64,000 nt of DNA from 2-01-FULL-39-28 sp964436165 (GCA_964436165.1 CAYTBY010000001.1:1-64000), one strand, 5' to 3'. Shown: positions 41,218-49,308, counted from the stretch's first letter. The notes: a model not told the origin generated them from the letters alone. Numbers and translations are program-made.

Positions 41218-41219
41218 TT

Positions 41220-41465
41220 TTACCAGTGTTTTATTCGTGATTTTATTTTTTTCTTCAGGTCTGAGTAGGCTCTAACTGCCCTTCTTTCCATGCGGGGAGA
41301 GACTAATCTTAGCAGTTCTTTCCCCAGGACTCTATATTGACCGCCGACCTTATTAGCTCTAATCAAACCCTTTTTCAGGAGTCGTTTCAGGGTGCTGTTT
41401 GATATTTTTAGAAGTAACCTGGCTTCGTTAGTTGTGTAAACTTCGTTCGGATTTATATCTGGCAT
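41220..41465 (-). CDS. Small helix-turn-helix (MerR/excisionase-type) DNA-binding protein
   Basis: An 81-residue protein. VYTTNEARLLLKISNSTLKRLLKKGLI is a winged-HTH opening of the MerR/excisionase kind, followed by a GGQYRVLGKELLR wing and a basic tail (KKKIKSRIK). It is the first gene of the HTH-exporter-membrane protein operon. Its upstream region contains the same TTTGACAC decamer array as pseB, so it may be an autoregulator that also controls the pse genes. No integrase is near, so a phage role is unlikely. Confidence 0.72.
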   Translation of the reverse strand: MPDINPNEVYTTNEARLLLKISNSTLKRLLKKGLIRANKVGGQYRVLGKELLRLVSPRMERRAVRAYSDLKKKIKSRIKHW

Positions 41466-41475
41466 TCTCTAAACG

Positions 41476-41506
41476 TATCAAAAAGTGTCAAAAGGTGTCA
41501 AATAAA
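41476..41506 (-). promoter_or_regulatory. TTTGACAC decamer repeats upstream of the HTH gene
   Basis: The minus strand reads TTTGACACNN twice, then TTTGATA, at 10-bp intervals, immediately before the ATG at 41465. TTGACA can act as a -35 box, with TTTGATAC contributing to the -10 region. Confidence 0.65.
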
Positions 41507-41517
41507 GTAATAAACAT

Positions 41518-42099
41518 TTAGACATGATTTTTGAAAGCATTATCTATCAGTGAACATAACTCATGAATCATCATTATGTGGGCTTCCTGAATATGCTGGG
41601 TATTATGAGAGGGTACAACCAGCTTAAGGTCGCATAAATTACTCATTTGTCCGCCGTCTTTACCCAATAACCCGACTGTCATCAACCCATTCTTTTTCGC
41701 GATGTTCAGGGCATTAATTAAATTAAGGGAATTACCGCTTGTGGAAATGCCGACGAATATATCGCCGTATTTGCCAAGACCCTCGATTTGTCTCGAAAAA
41801 ACATAGTCATAGCCGAAATCATTGCCGATAGCGGTAATTATGGATGAATTCGTTGTTAGGGCGATGGCTGGCAGGCCTTTGCGTTTATGGATAAATTGTC
41901 CAGCCAGCTCTGCGGCAAAATGCTGGGTATCGGCCGCTGAACCGCCGTTGCCGGCGATTAAAATCTTTCGGCCCATCTTTAGGGCAGTTATCATCCGGCT
42001 GGCAATTTTCTCAATTTCAAGTAAAAATTCCTTGTCTGATGCGATTTTAAGCTTAGTTTCTATTGATTCGAGAATTGATTTTTTAATATCCCTTATCAT
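41518..42099 (-). CDS. gmhA: Sedoheptulose-7-phosphate isomerase (GmhA)
   Basis: A 193-residue SIS-domain protein. AGNGGSAADTQHFAAEL (49-65) includes His60 and Glu64 of the active site, and QEAHIMMIHELC supplies the distal His. It converts sedoheptulose-7-phosphate to D-glycero-D-manno-heptose-7-phosphate, the first step of heptose nucleotide synthesis. It overlaps the Fcl-like gene by 17 bases and is in the same block as hddA. The split transketolase at 18.8-20.5 kb could provide the substrate. Confidence 0.9.
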   Translation of the reverse strand: MIRDIKKSILESIETKLKIASDKEFLLEIEKIASRMITALKMGRKILIAGNGGSAADTQHFAAELAGQFIHKRKGLPAIALTTNSSIITAIGNDFGYDYVFSRQIEGLGKYGDIFVGISTSGNSLNLINALNIAKKNGLMTVGLLGKDGGQMSNLCDLKLVVPSHNTQHIQEAHIMMIHELCSLIDNAFKNHV

Positions 42100-43066
42100 T
42101 TAAATACCGGTCAATTGTTTTTTTGAGGCCATTTTCAAAATCAGTAGTGGCTTTAAAGCCGAATTCTTTTTTGGCTAAAGTTGCGTCAACCATGCGCCTT
42201 GGTTGGCCATCGGGTTTTGATTTATCCCAGTGGATTTCACCCCTAAAATTCATAAGTCTGCAAATTATCTTTACGAGATCGCGTATTTTTATTTCTCTGT
42301 TTGCTCCTAAGTTAACCGGATCTGGTTTGTCGTATTTTTCTGTGGCTAAAATTATGCCTTCAGCGCAATCGTCCACATAGAGAAATTCTCTGGAAGCTGT
42401 GCCTGTTCCCCAGACGTCTATGTATTTCTTTTCCGCTTTTTGGGCATCAGCCACTTTTTTTATAAGTGCCGGAATGACATGGGAAGTTTCAGGATTGAAA
42501 TTATCACCTGGGCCGTAGAGATTTACCGGCAGAAGGTAAATCGCATTGAAATTGTACTGCTGGCGATAGGCTTGAGCTTGGACGAGGAGCATTTTTTTAG
42601 CAAGTCCGTAAGGGGCATTTGTTTCCTCCGGATAGCCGTGCCAGAGAGTTGTTTCGGCAAAGGGGACTGACGTGTGCTTGGGGTAGGCACAAATGGTTCC
42701 AATAGCGACGAATTTTTTTACTCCAGCTTGGCGGGCCGTCTCCATTAATTGAGAACCCATCATTAGATTGTCGTAAAACATTTGACCGGGAATCTTTTGG
42801 TTATATCCTATTCCGCCAACAACAGCGGCAAGATGAATTATAATGTCCTGGTTTTTTACAACTTTTTGACAGTTTTCCCACTTAGTCAGGTCATAATCCT
42901 TAGAGCGGGGGACTGATATATTTTTTTTGGGCACTCCCCGTTCCAACAATTTTTTCACCACAAAAGAGCCAAGAAACCCGGCTCCACCGGTAACGAGAAT
43001 TTTTCTAGTGCTGAGATTTACCAAAGCACTAGCCCTGAGCTTTGTCGAAGGGTTTGCGGAGTTCAT
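42083..43066 (-). CDS. GDP-L-fucose synthase-like SDR (Fcl/WcaG family)
   Basis: A 327-residue extended SDR: KILVTGGAGFLGSFVVKKL near the N-terminus, AAVVGGIGYN and PYGLAKKMLL with the Tyr-x-x-x-Lys pair. The IGYNxxxPxxMxxxNxxM block is characteristic of GDP-fucose synthases. It follows Gmd with eight bases between, so the two act in sequence on a GDP-hexose, or on a GDP-heptose given gmhA and hddA. About 14 N-terminal residues are encoded by a common CCCTTCGACAAAGCTCAGGG-type palindrome; a TTG start after it is possible. Confidence 0.85.
   Translation of the reverse strand: MNSANPSTKLRASALVNLSTRKILVTGGAGFLGSFVVKKLLERGVPKKNISVPRSKDYDLTKWENCQKVVKNQDIIIHLAAVVGGIGYNQKIPGQMFYDNLMMGSQLMETARQAGVKKFVAIGTICAYPKHTSVPFAETTLWHGYPEETNAPYGLAKKMLLVQAQAYRQQYNFNAIYLLPVNLYGPGDNFNPETSHVIPALIKKVADAQKAEKKYIDVWGTGTASREFLYVDDCAEGIILATEKYDKPDPVNLGANREIKIRDLVKIICRLMNFRGEIHWDKSKPDGQPRRMVDATLAKKEFGFKATTDFENGLKKTIDRYLNDKGY
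43033..43052. repeat. CCCTGAGCTTTGTCGAAGGG palindrome at an N-terminus
   Basis: A widespread short palindromic repeat type, recalled from many genomes. Here it is read as codons 6-12 of the Fcl-like gene (PSTKLRA). Confidence 0.6.
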
Positions 43067-43074
43067 TTAAATTT

Positions 43075-46000
43075 TTATTTTTTCTCGTTTATGTCTGCCC
43101 AGACCATTATTTTAACGAGATCTTTAAATTTTGTCTTTGGTTGCCAACCGAGCATTTTTTTAGCTTTTGAGGAGTCGGCAATGAGATGATGGACTTCAGC
43201 CGGGCGGTAATAGCGGGGGTCTATCTCGACATATTTTTTGTAGTCGCCAAGGCCGGCTTCTTGAAAGGCAAGTTGTACGAACTCGCGAACGGTATGGGTT
43301 TCTCCGGTGCCGATGACATAGTCATCCGGCTTTGGCTGCTGCATCATCAGCCACATAGCTTCGCAAAACTCCGGGGCATAACCCCAGTCGCGTCTAGCGT
43401 CAAGATTACCGAGGTATAATTTTTTATCCAGACCGGCTTTTATTCTGGCAATTCCTCTTGTAATTTTTCTGGTAACAAATGTCTCACCGCGGCGGGGGCT
43501 GTTATGTATCCAAGTAAGACCTATGCCCGCAGAGAAAGTATTGCTCTCGGTTTCTAAGTCAAATAGCCAGCCGGTATAGCCATGATTTTTTATTAGTTTA
43601 ATCTCTGTCAGTTCTCTTTGCAGGTGTTTGCCTTTTCCGGTTTTTTGGTTCGAATTTATATTAAGGTGGTAATAAAGATAATTTTTTCTAAATTCCGGAT
43701 GTAGGGTCATTCTTAGTTCTAGTGTATTTTTAACTAAATACCACAAACTTGCTGCTAACACGGAAGAGTTTGTGGTAAATGATTTAAATTCTGTCTTTTG
43801 ATGACCGCCCCTAAGTCCATCACAGGAGTTATAGCCACTTAGAAACGCCAGGACCACCTCGTGGTTAGAATTTAAGATGCGCTTAGGAACTCTTTTGAAT
43901 AATTTTTGAGTGTAAATTTCTTTCCATATAAAACGCAAGTAATCCGCATTTCCTCTTAGCTCTGTCGATTTAATTTTATTAGCAGGGTTAAATCCGCTTG
44001 GATGATCATCTTCCCGACTACTTCCTCCGCTAACCTTTTGCCACAAATCAGCAAACCTCCTTCTTAAATTATCAGTATTATTTATAAATCGTCCTTTCCC
44101 GTCACTGCTTATATAGCCATCAGCAACTAACATTCCCAATAATTCTGCCTCCTCTAATGTAGTAATTGTAATTCTTTGTAAGGGCGGAAGAGTTTTTAAT
44201 TCTAAATTATCCCCTGGCTTTAAATTGCCTGTTTTTATTTCAGTAGCTCCTTTTAAAAATGATATATGATCTTCTGTGGCCTCATAATATCCTCCTCTAC
44301 ATATTACTCGCTTAATTTTTTTGTCTTTTGATGAGCCGTATTCATTCCAGGTGGCAGTCAAGGTTTTAATTTTTGACCACTTATCTCCATCCCAAATTTC
44401 TACACCCCCGTTGCCCATAGTAATATACTTTTTTCCTTTTGTTGGATCCTCTCGATGGGGCACTATCTCTTCAATAGGAAGAATATCAATTAAGCCACCC
44501 CTTCTGATTATTACTGGTGTTTGCGCCGTGATACATTCGTGATTGAACAAAATTCCGTTAACGGCAAAAATTCCATAGGCTTCGCGGTAGAGATTGGTCA
44601 TGTTATAGGCGAAAAGCTTTGCCGCTCCGTATGGGCTCTGGGGATTGAAGGGTGTTTTCTCATTTTGGGGCGGGGGAGACGAACCGAACATTTCGGAACT
44701 TGAGGCTTGGTAAAATTTAACTTTTTTACTCGCCAAGCCGGAGCCTTTGGCGTAGCGCTGGCCCATATCTTCTTGGAAATCTCTTATTGCTTCAAGAACC
44801 CGCAGAGCTCCATTGCCGGTGATATCCATTGTATATTCTGGAATCTCAAAAGAAACCTTTACGTGGGAATTATGAACTACTATATTGCCGACGCCTACAG
44901 CGAAATTATGTACTTCAGCCACGGTTATATCATAAACCCAGCCGTTATAATCTATCCATTCTAATTTTTTACTATTTCCTTGATTTGGCTGGTATGTAGT
45001 GCATTCTCTAAAATGCCAAACCGAATGATAGCCTGTGTTTTTATTATTTTCCTCGTTAACGGTATAGTCGTAGTTCAACAGCGTGAACAACAAACTTAAT
45101 TGACATGCAAGTTTATATGAATTAGTTGTATACCTAAAGCCGGTACCAGGATTTATACATCCATCGCCTTCGCACATTTTTTCCCAAATTTCTTCTAAAA
45201 ATTTAGCCTCAATCTGAGAGAACCAATAGGGAAGCTGTTTTGTTTTAGAGTTTTCTCCCAGTAATTTTCGAAGTAGATTATACAATGCCCTTGATTTTAT
45301 TTGTAGCTCCCAAACATCTTTATAATTGTCTTTTTTATGCTTGACATACCAACAACTGCCAACATAAAATTTTTTAAGATCTGATTCAAGGCTTTTAAGC
45401 CACTCTTTATTATTTGAGCTTATACCGACATACCAATTTTTATTTGCTTTATTAAAACTTGTATGACCTTCTGCAATAAATGCCCCTGTAAATCTACAGA
45501 AAGATTTTAACGTATCTCCTTTAACTTTTCTTAAAACCTTGCTGATTAAGCCGTGCTCATCTAGCCAGAAGTATTTATTATCAAATTTATAAACCCCGTC
45601 TAGTTTTAAAGAAATAGATTTTCTATACCTATTCGGTTTATAATTGAGTTTTCTGATGTTTAATAACCATGGATTTTCAGATGGACGACAAATTTTTCCA
45701 GTTACATCAATTACAGAATGATTAGGCGTTACAGTTACTGATCCAAATTTTTGAGATAATTTTGCGACTTTGCCGCTCCACCTATGTCTAGATATTTGTT
45801 TTATTGGGAAAAACGTTCCCATTCCATTCCACATTCCCAAAGCCCTAAGCTGAGTATTGTTTGATAAATCAATAACTTCAACATTAGTATCATCCATTTT
45901 CTCTACTCTAACTTTACCCCTCTTTTTTACCTGTTCGCTCCACAAGTCTTCTAATGTTCTATATTCAAGTTTTTGTGCAGACAAAATCGGACATAGACAT

Positions 46001-46293
46001 TCACCTGTTACTGATTGCGCCCCCAAATTATATATTTCATCGGGTTTAACTTGATAAATAATTTTTCTGATAGTTCCTGAATCTGCCAAATCACCGTGAT
46101 GCAAAAACAACCTCTTGTTTCTTTCGTGAGGATCCTGGTATAAGTGGTTGAGTCGGGAAGTATTAAAAGTCGAGGCTCTTCTGACTACTCCATGAACAAA
46201 ATAGCCCTTCTTCAAGAGAAGCTCGGTAAGGTAGGAACCGTCTTGTCCTGTACAGCCAAAAACCAAAGCTATTTTATTTTTGTTTTTTACCAT
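43075..46293 (-). CDS. gmd: GDP-mannose 4,6-dehydratase interrupted by two inteins
   Basis: The ATG 46291-46293 gives a 1072-residue precursor. Three extein pieces join to 345 residues, the usual Gmd length: GCTGQDGSYL (NADP motif) to YNLGAQ; SHVKVSFE through SSSEMFG and SPYGAAK (catalytic Tyr/Lys) to FNHE; and SPRRGETF to the end. Intein 1 (382 residues) splits GAQ|SHVKV and intein 2 (345 residues) splits NHE|SPRRGET, both conserved active-site strands. After splicing the enzyme should make GDP-4-keto-6-deoxymannose, or act on GDP-heptose as DmhA-type paralogs do. It is upstream of the Fcl-like gene. Confidence 0.93.
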   Translation of the reverse strand: MVKNKNKIALVFGCTGQDGSYLTELLLKKGYFVHGVVRRASTFNTSRLNHLYQDPHERNKRLFLHHGDLADSGTIRKIIYQVKPDEIYNLGAQSVTGECLCPILSAQKLEYRTLEDLWSEQVKKRGKVRVEKMDDTNVEVIDLSNNTQLRALGMWNGMGTFFPIKQISRHRWSGKVAKLSQKFGSVTVTPNHSVIDVTGKICRPSENPWLLNIRKLNYKPNRYRKSISLKLDGVYKFDNKYFWLDEHGLISKVLRKVKGDTLKSFCRFTGAFIAEGHTSFNKANKNWYVGISSNNKEWLKSLESDLKKFYVGSCWYVKHKKDNYKDVWELQIKSRALYNLLRKLLGENSKTKQLPYWFSQIEAKFLEEIWEKMCEGDGCINPGTGFRYTTNSYKLACQLSLLFTLLNYDYTVNEENNKNTGYHSVWHFRECTTYQPNQGNSKKLEWIDYNGWVYDITVAEVHNFAVGVGNIVVHNSHVKVSFEIPEYTMDITGNGALRVLEAIRDFQEDMGQRYAKGSGLASKKVKFYQASSSEMFGSSPPPQNEKTPFNPQSPYGAAKLFAYNMTNLYREAYGIFAVNGILFNHECITAQTPVIIRRGGLIDILPIEEIVPHREDPTKGKKYITMGNGGVEIWDGDKWSKIKTLTATWNEYGSSKDKKIKRVICRGGYYEATEDHISFLKGATEIKTGNLKPGDNLELKTLPPLQRITITTLEEAELLGMLVADGYISSDGKGRFINNTDNLRRRFADLWQKVSGGSSREDDHPSGFNPANKIKSTELRGNADYLRFIWKEIYTQKLFKRVPKRILNSNHEVVLAFLSGYNSCDGLRGGHQKTEFKSFTTNSSVLAASLWYLVKNTLELRMTLHPEFRKNYLYYHLNINSNQKTGKGKHLQRELTEIKLIKNHGYTGWLFDLETESNTFSAGIGLTWIHNSPRRGETFVTRKITRGIARIKAGLDKKLYLGNLDARRDWGYAPEFCEAMWLMMQQPKPDDYVIGTGETHTVREFVQLAFQEAGLGDYKKYVEIDPRYYRPAEVHHLIADSSKAKKMLGWQPKTKFKDLVKIMVWADINEKK
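43501..44535 (-). mobile_element. Intein 2 of Gmd, with LAGLIDADG-type endonuclease domain
   Basis: 345 residues starting Cys1 (CITAQTPV) and ending TWIHN with Ser at +1. Block B is YEATEDHISF (T-x-x-H). Two endonuclease motifs are visible, LLGMLVADGYI and FLSGYNSCDG. Block F is WLFDLETESNTFSAG. All residues needed for splicing (Cys1, block B Thr/His, His-Asn, Ser+1) are present. Confidence 0.92.
44869..46014 (-). mobile_element. Intein 1 of Gmd, with LAGLIDADG-type endonuclease domain
   Basis: 382 residues starting with Ser1 (SVTGECLCP), ending VGNIVVHN with Ser at +1. Block B is VTVTPNHSV. Endonuclease motifs are FTGAFIAEG and KMCEGDGCI. Block F reads VYDITVAEVHNFAVG. It uses Ser1 where intein 2 uses Cys1, so the two inteins are not recent duplicates. 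Confidence 0.92.
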
Positions 46294-46337
46294 AAGATTT
46301 AGGATAAATATTATCTGTTCAACTGACAATATTGACG

Positions 46338-46417
46338 CCCACACTCATCTGTTATCTAATTTTTAAATTACATTACTTAAAAATTAAAACAAGGCCAGTA
46401 AACAGAATGAGTGTGGG
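46338..46417. repeat. CCCACACTCAT inverted-repeat element upstream of the small-protein cluster
   Basis: CCCACACTCATCTGTT at the left and AACAG..ATGAGTGTGGG at the right enclose an AT-rich centre with a TTTTTAA/TTAAAAA stem; about 80 bp. It separates the glycan locus from the next region and ends directly before a consensus -35 box. Confidence 0.6.
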
Positions 46418-46419
46418 GG

Positions 46420-46448
46420 TTGACATGGCAACTACAATCGTTTATACT
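46420..46448 (+). promoter_or_regulatory. Consensus sigma70-type promoter
   Basis: TTGACA (46420-46425), 17-base spacer, TATACT (46443-46448), followed by AGGAAGGGG before the ATG at 46487. Confidence 0.85.
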
Positions 46449-46486
46449 ATGTAAGTTTCAAGTTATTTTAAAAATAGGAAGGGGAT

Positions 46487-46966
46487 ATGGGCCAAGTAAT
46501 AGCTGTGGGTGGTTTACAAACTGGCGGTGGGAATCTTATAAAACAGACACCCAAAGAAGAATTGTTGATTGAATTGCGTAGAATTAAGATGAATAATCTT
46601 TCCTCTGCCCAAGTCCAAAAGTTGTCTGATAATAAAAAAGTTTTTTGCAGATCTTTCAAGGAGCTTTGCTATTCCAGATTCGGGTTATCTCCTGATCAGT
46701 TAATACAGTTTAAGGATGAGCATTTAAAAGAACTGGATAATCTGCTGTTCGGAAGAGCCAAATGGGCGCGCTTACCCCCGTATTTAATTTTTTTAATCCC
46801 AGTATTTGGACAAGTTGCTTTTTTCGTTGCACGCAATGGAGTATTAGGGATTGGCAATCATGGACCATATTATGTTGCCCGTAAATTTCTTAAAAAAACT
46901 CTTGGTAAAGATTATTTTCCGATTGATGAGCTAAGGAAATATTTAGAGATGGAGGCCAAGCCATGA
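46487..46966 (+). CDS. Small membrane protein with LIKxT N-terminal motif (family A)
   Basis: I do not recognise the family. 159 residues. The N-terminus carries GGNLIKQTPKEELL, the LI-x-x-T/G-x-x-E-x-L motif shared with at least seven neighbours. The middle has RFGLSPDQLIQFKDEHLKELD; residues 101-120 are one hydrophobic helix; and the tail FLKKTLGKDYFPIDEL is a second motif shared with the 47628, 49309 and 52730 products. It overlaps the rhomboid gene by four bases, so the two are co-translated. Possible rhomboid substrate or partner, but this is only context. Confidence 0.75.
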   Translation: MGQVIAVGGLQTGGGNLIKQTPKEELLIELRRIKMNNLSSAQVQKLSDNKKVFCRSFKELCYSRFGLSPDQLIQFKDEHLKELDNLLFGRAKWARLPPYLIFLIPVFGQVAFFVARNGVLGIGNHGPYYVARKFLKKTLGKDYFPIDELRKYLEMEAKP

Positions 46967-47517
46967 CGGTAAGATATAACTCACCGATCATTTTAACCTT
47001 TGCTCTTATATCAACAGCAGTTCTCGCCATTTTCATGGCTACCGGTACTACATTCTACCATCTGTTTACTGCGCCGACAGATTTCAGGATTTTTTCTCCG
47101 TTTACCTACTTTTGCCTGGTGTCGCATATTTTCGGCCATAAAGACTGGAATCACCTCTTGAGTAATTTCATGATAATACTGCTCATCGGCCCGCTGGTAG
47201 AAGAAAAATATTCTTCGATCGTGCTTTTACTGATGATTCTGATCACGGCCATGGTAACCGGAATTCTAAATATTATCCTTTTTTCTACCAGTTTAATGGG
47301 AGCGAGCGGTATTGCTTTCATGTTAATTATCCTGGGTTCTTTGACTAATATTAGAAGGAAAGAAGTGCCTCTGACGTTTTTGCTGGTCATCGCTATTTTT
47401 ATAGGCGGTGAAGTGCTTAACAGTTTACAGGCAGATAATATTTCTCAATTTGCCCATGTCTTAGGCGGAGTGTGCGGAGCCGGTTTCGGGCTTACCTTTG
47501 CTAAAAAATCTTATTAA
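46963..47517 (+). CDS. Rhomboid-family intramembrane serine protease
   Basis: A 184-residue six-helix membrane protein. HKDWNHLLSNF (the His-rich segment after helix 1) and MGASGIAF (the GxSG catalytic serine) are followed by FAHVLGGVCGAGFG, giving the catalytic His and the small-residue helix packing. All rhomboid hallmarks are present at the usual length. It cleaves transmembrane helices within the membrane. It is coupled to a LIKxT-motif membrane protein (ATGA overlap) and ends in a strong terminator, so the two genes form a unit. Confidence 0.88.
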   Translation: MTVRYNSPIILTFALISTAVLAIFMATGTTFYHLFTAPTDFRIFSPFTYFCLVSHIFGHKDWNHLLSNFMIILLIGPLVEEKYSSIVLLLMILITAMVTGILNIILFSTSLMGASGIAFMLIILGSLTNIRRKEVPLTFLLVIAIFIGGEVLNSLQADNISQFAHVLGGVCGAGFGLTFAKKSY

Positions 47518-47530
47518 GTCGTATTTCATT

Positions 47531-47554
47531 TCCGGGCTAAGGCCCGGAGTTTTT
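47531..47554 (+). terminator. Intrinsic terminator after the rhomboid gene
   Basis: TCCGGGC-TAAG-GCCCGGA stem followed by GTTTTT. Confidence 0.88.
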
Positions 47555-47561
47555 GTAAATG

Positions 47562-47589
47562 TTGACGACAAATACATTTAGTGTATAAT
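47562..47589 (+). promoter_or_regulatory. Predicted promoter for the 47628 gene
   Basis: TTGACG (47562-47567), 16-base spacer, TATAAT (47584-47589). Confidence 0.72.
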
Positions 47590-47627
47590 ATGGCCATCAT
47601 AAGTTGTTTGAAAAGGGAGAACAAAAG

Positions 47628-48209
47628 ATGTCTAGCAAACTGACTTTGCAGAAAGAGCAAACTGGCCGTTTGATTTTAGACGGACCTCAGGAAGTAATAA
47701 GTTCAAGTCTTGCCAGGTTCAGAGATCTGAATAAAGAAGAAGCCACTAAAGCCGCTCAAGAGGCAACTATTGCACATAAAGAAAGTGTAATCAAGAACGC
47801 CCAACGAGAAAAAGAATTATATGCCATGAACTTCATGGCTTGCTTTCAGCGTTTTTCACGGATAAATAGCGATCAGTTTAGAGATATTGTTACCAAGCTG
47901 AAAGATAGTGAAATGAGCGCCCTAGAAGATGTAGTAGCTAAAACAATGTATAGGCGAGCCTTTCTGTCATTGAGTTTCATTTCTCTGGTGTTGATTTCCG
48001 GCCTTTCCTGTTTTCTTTACTATTCTTCTAACGATAATTCAGGTTTAGCGACGATGTCATTATTCTTGTCTCTAATAACCTTAGGCTTCTTTTTTACAGA
48101 TACCACTTCTTCAAGAGCCCTCCTTTTTAAAAGGAGAAAATTAAAGAAAATATATGGCCAAAACTACTTTCCATATCAGGAATTAAAAAATAAGCTAGAA
48201 CTAAAATAA
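47628..48209 (+). CDS. Small membrane protein with LI N-terminal motif (family A)
   Basis: The ATG at 47628 follows GGGAGA; 193 residues, family unknown. N-terminal TGRLILDGPQEVISS is the shared LI motif. A charged helical stretch (residues 30-110) precedes two membrane helices, and the protein ends KLKKIYGQNYFPYQELKNKLE, the C-terminal motif also seen in the 46487 product. The shared ends with a different middle suggest divergent members of one family rather than unrelated genes. Confidence 0.75.
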   Translation: MSSKLTLQKEQTGRLILDGPQEVISSSLARFRDLNKEEATKAAQEATIAHKESVIKNAQREKELYAMNFMACFQRFSRINSDQFRDIVTKLKDSEMSALEDVVAKTMYRRAFLSLSFISLVLISGLSCFLYYSSNDNSGLATMSLFLSLITLGFFFTDTTSSRALLFKRRKLKKIYGQNYFPYQELKNKLELK

Positions 48210-48229
48210 TAAAAACGATAAAATCAAAA

Positions 48230-48252
48230 AGCCCCGCCTTGACGGGGCTGTT
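48230..48252. terminator. Bidirectional intrinsic terminator
   Basis: AGCCCCG-CCTTGA-CGGGGCT between convergent genes, with A-rich and T-rich flanks on both sides. Confidence 0.85.
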
Positions 48253-48255
48253 TTA

Positions 48256-49290
48256 TTAGTTAGCTTGAGCGGAAACGGAAACATCAATTATTTCTGCTTC
48301 GGCTGGATTTAACATTTTTGTTTGAACCGAAGCTGATTCCAGGGCTAAAGTCCTCTTTCTGTCCTCGCTTGCCAAGAGCTTCAGTTTCTCGTCAATTCTC
48401 CGACTCCCTGTTTCTAAGAGCTTCTGCATATCGGCCGAGACGATAGAGTGGTCGCGGCATTTTCTGACCGCATCCAGGGCGTTATCAATGGCCCTGATAG
48501 AAATATCGCATGTTGTCACCAGAGCATCTCTTCCCGAATACATTATATCGCCTGCCTCAACTAGGGTCTTGGCCGTATCTCTAATCGCGGCAAATGGCTT
48601 ATAAACATTGACAAAGTTATAGTATTCGCCAGCCGCGGCTTCACAAACTTCAAGACTGGCGTAACAGGCCTTAACCCCGAATATTACCAGGGCTCTACCC
48701 TGAGAGAGGTTGTCCTCAAGCTGTTGAAGAAGTCTTTTTCTGCGGTTTTCTTTTTCTTCCTCGCCAAGAACATTGAACTTATCATCAAGAAGTTCTGCTA
48801 TTTCTTCGTCTACTTCAATATCGGCCTGTCTGAATATATATTCATGGAGCTCTCGGGCATTCAAATTTTTTTCTCGGGCTTCTTCAATATCTGCTTTTTG
48901 GGCTTCAATCTCTAGCCCTTTTTCTCTGATGGCATGAGTCAGGTTCTTGGTTGCCATCTGAACGTTGGTTACTCTGGTTCGATATTCTCCTTCGGCGGCC
49001 TCAAGGGCATCTAGTTCTTCGGCTATCATCTTGGTTAGGGGAGCAGGCAGTTTGTGATAAAAACTCTGAGGAATTATCAGGTGCAGTCCTCTGGCCAGCC
49101 AGCTCTTGGTCCGGTTGGCCGGCAGTTTAAGGATCTGCCTGATGTAATCGTTCAATTCTACAAATTCATCCCGGCTTCTTTTGACCTCTCTTATTGATTC
49201 CTGCAAGGCCCGGTCAGATGCTGACTTAAGGGTTCTTTCCCTGGCTAGTGACGAATTTCTTTTTCCCGAACTGACGAGTTCTAGCGGCAT
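48256..49290 (-). CDS. Predicted coiled-coil protein of unknown function
   Basis: A 344-residue, almost fully helical and highly charged protein with likely coiled coils around residues 20-45, 95-170 and 175-205. There is no signal peptide or membrane segment. I recognise no domain; a TelA-like (toxic anion resistance) relationship was considered on architecture alone. It is downstream of two small genes (49309, 49826) in the same direction, with 18 and 1 intergenic bases, and AAAAAGGAGGA precedes its ATG. It lacks the LIKxT motif of the neighbours. Confidence 0.7.
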   Translation of the reverse strand: MPLELVSSGKRNSSLARERTLKSASDRALQESIREVKRSRDEFVELNDYIRQILKLPANRTKSWLARGLHLIIPQSFYHKLPAPLTKMIAEELDALEAAEGEYRTRVTNVQMATKNLTHAIREKGLEIEAQKADIEEAREKNLNARELHEYIFRQADIEVDEEIAELLDDKFNVLGEEEKENRRKRLLQQLEDNLSQGRALVIFGVKACYASLEVCEAAAGEYYNFVNVYKPFAAIRDTAKTLVEAGDIMYSGRDALVTTCDISIRAIDNALDAVRKCRDHSIVSADMQKLLETGSRRIDEKLKLLASEDRKRTLALESASVQTKMLNPAEAEIIDVSVSAQAN

Positions 49291-49308
49291 GTCTGTTCCT
49301 CCTTTTTA

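Noticed and set aside
41220..41465. Phage excisionase marking an integrated element
   Set aside because: No integrase, att-like duplication or phage genes surround it, and it is the first gene of an exporter operon.
43075..46344. A multi-domain fusion or misassembled gene
   Set aside because: The extra segments have intein splice blocks and endonuclease motifs, and their removal gives a continuous Gmd. The upstream 17 codons before 46293 are not family-like and were excluded.
48256..49290. TelA-type toxic anion resistance protein
   Set aside because: Only length and coiled-coil character agree; no TelA sequence motif could be identified.
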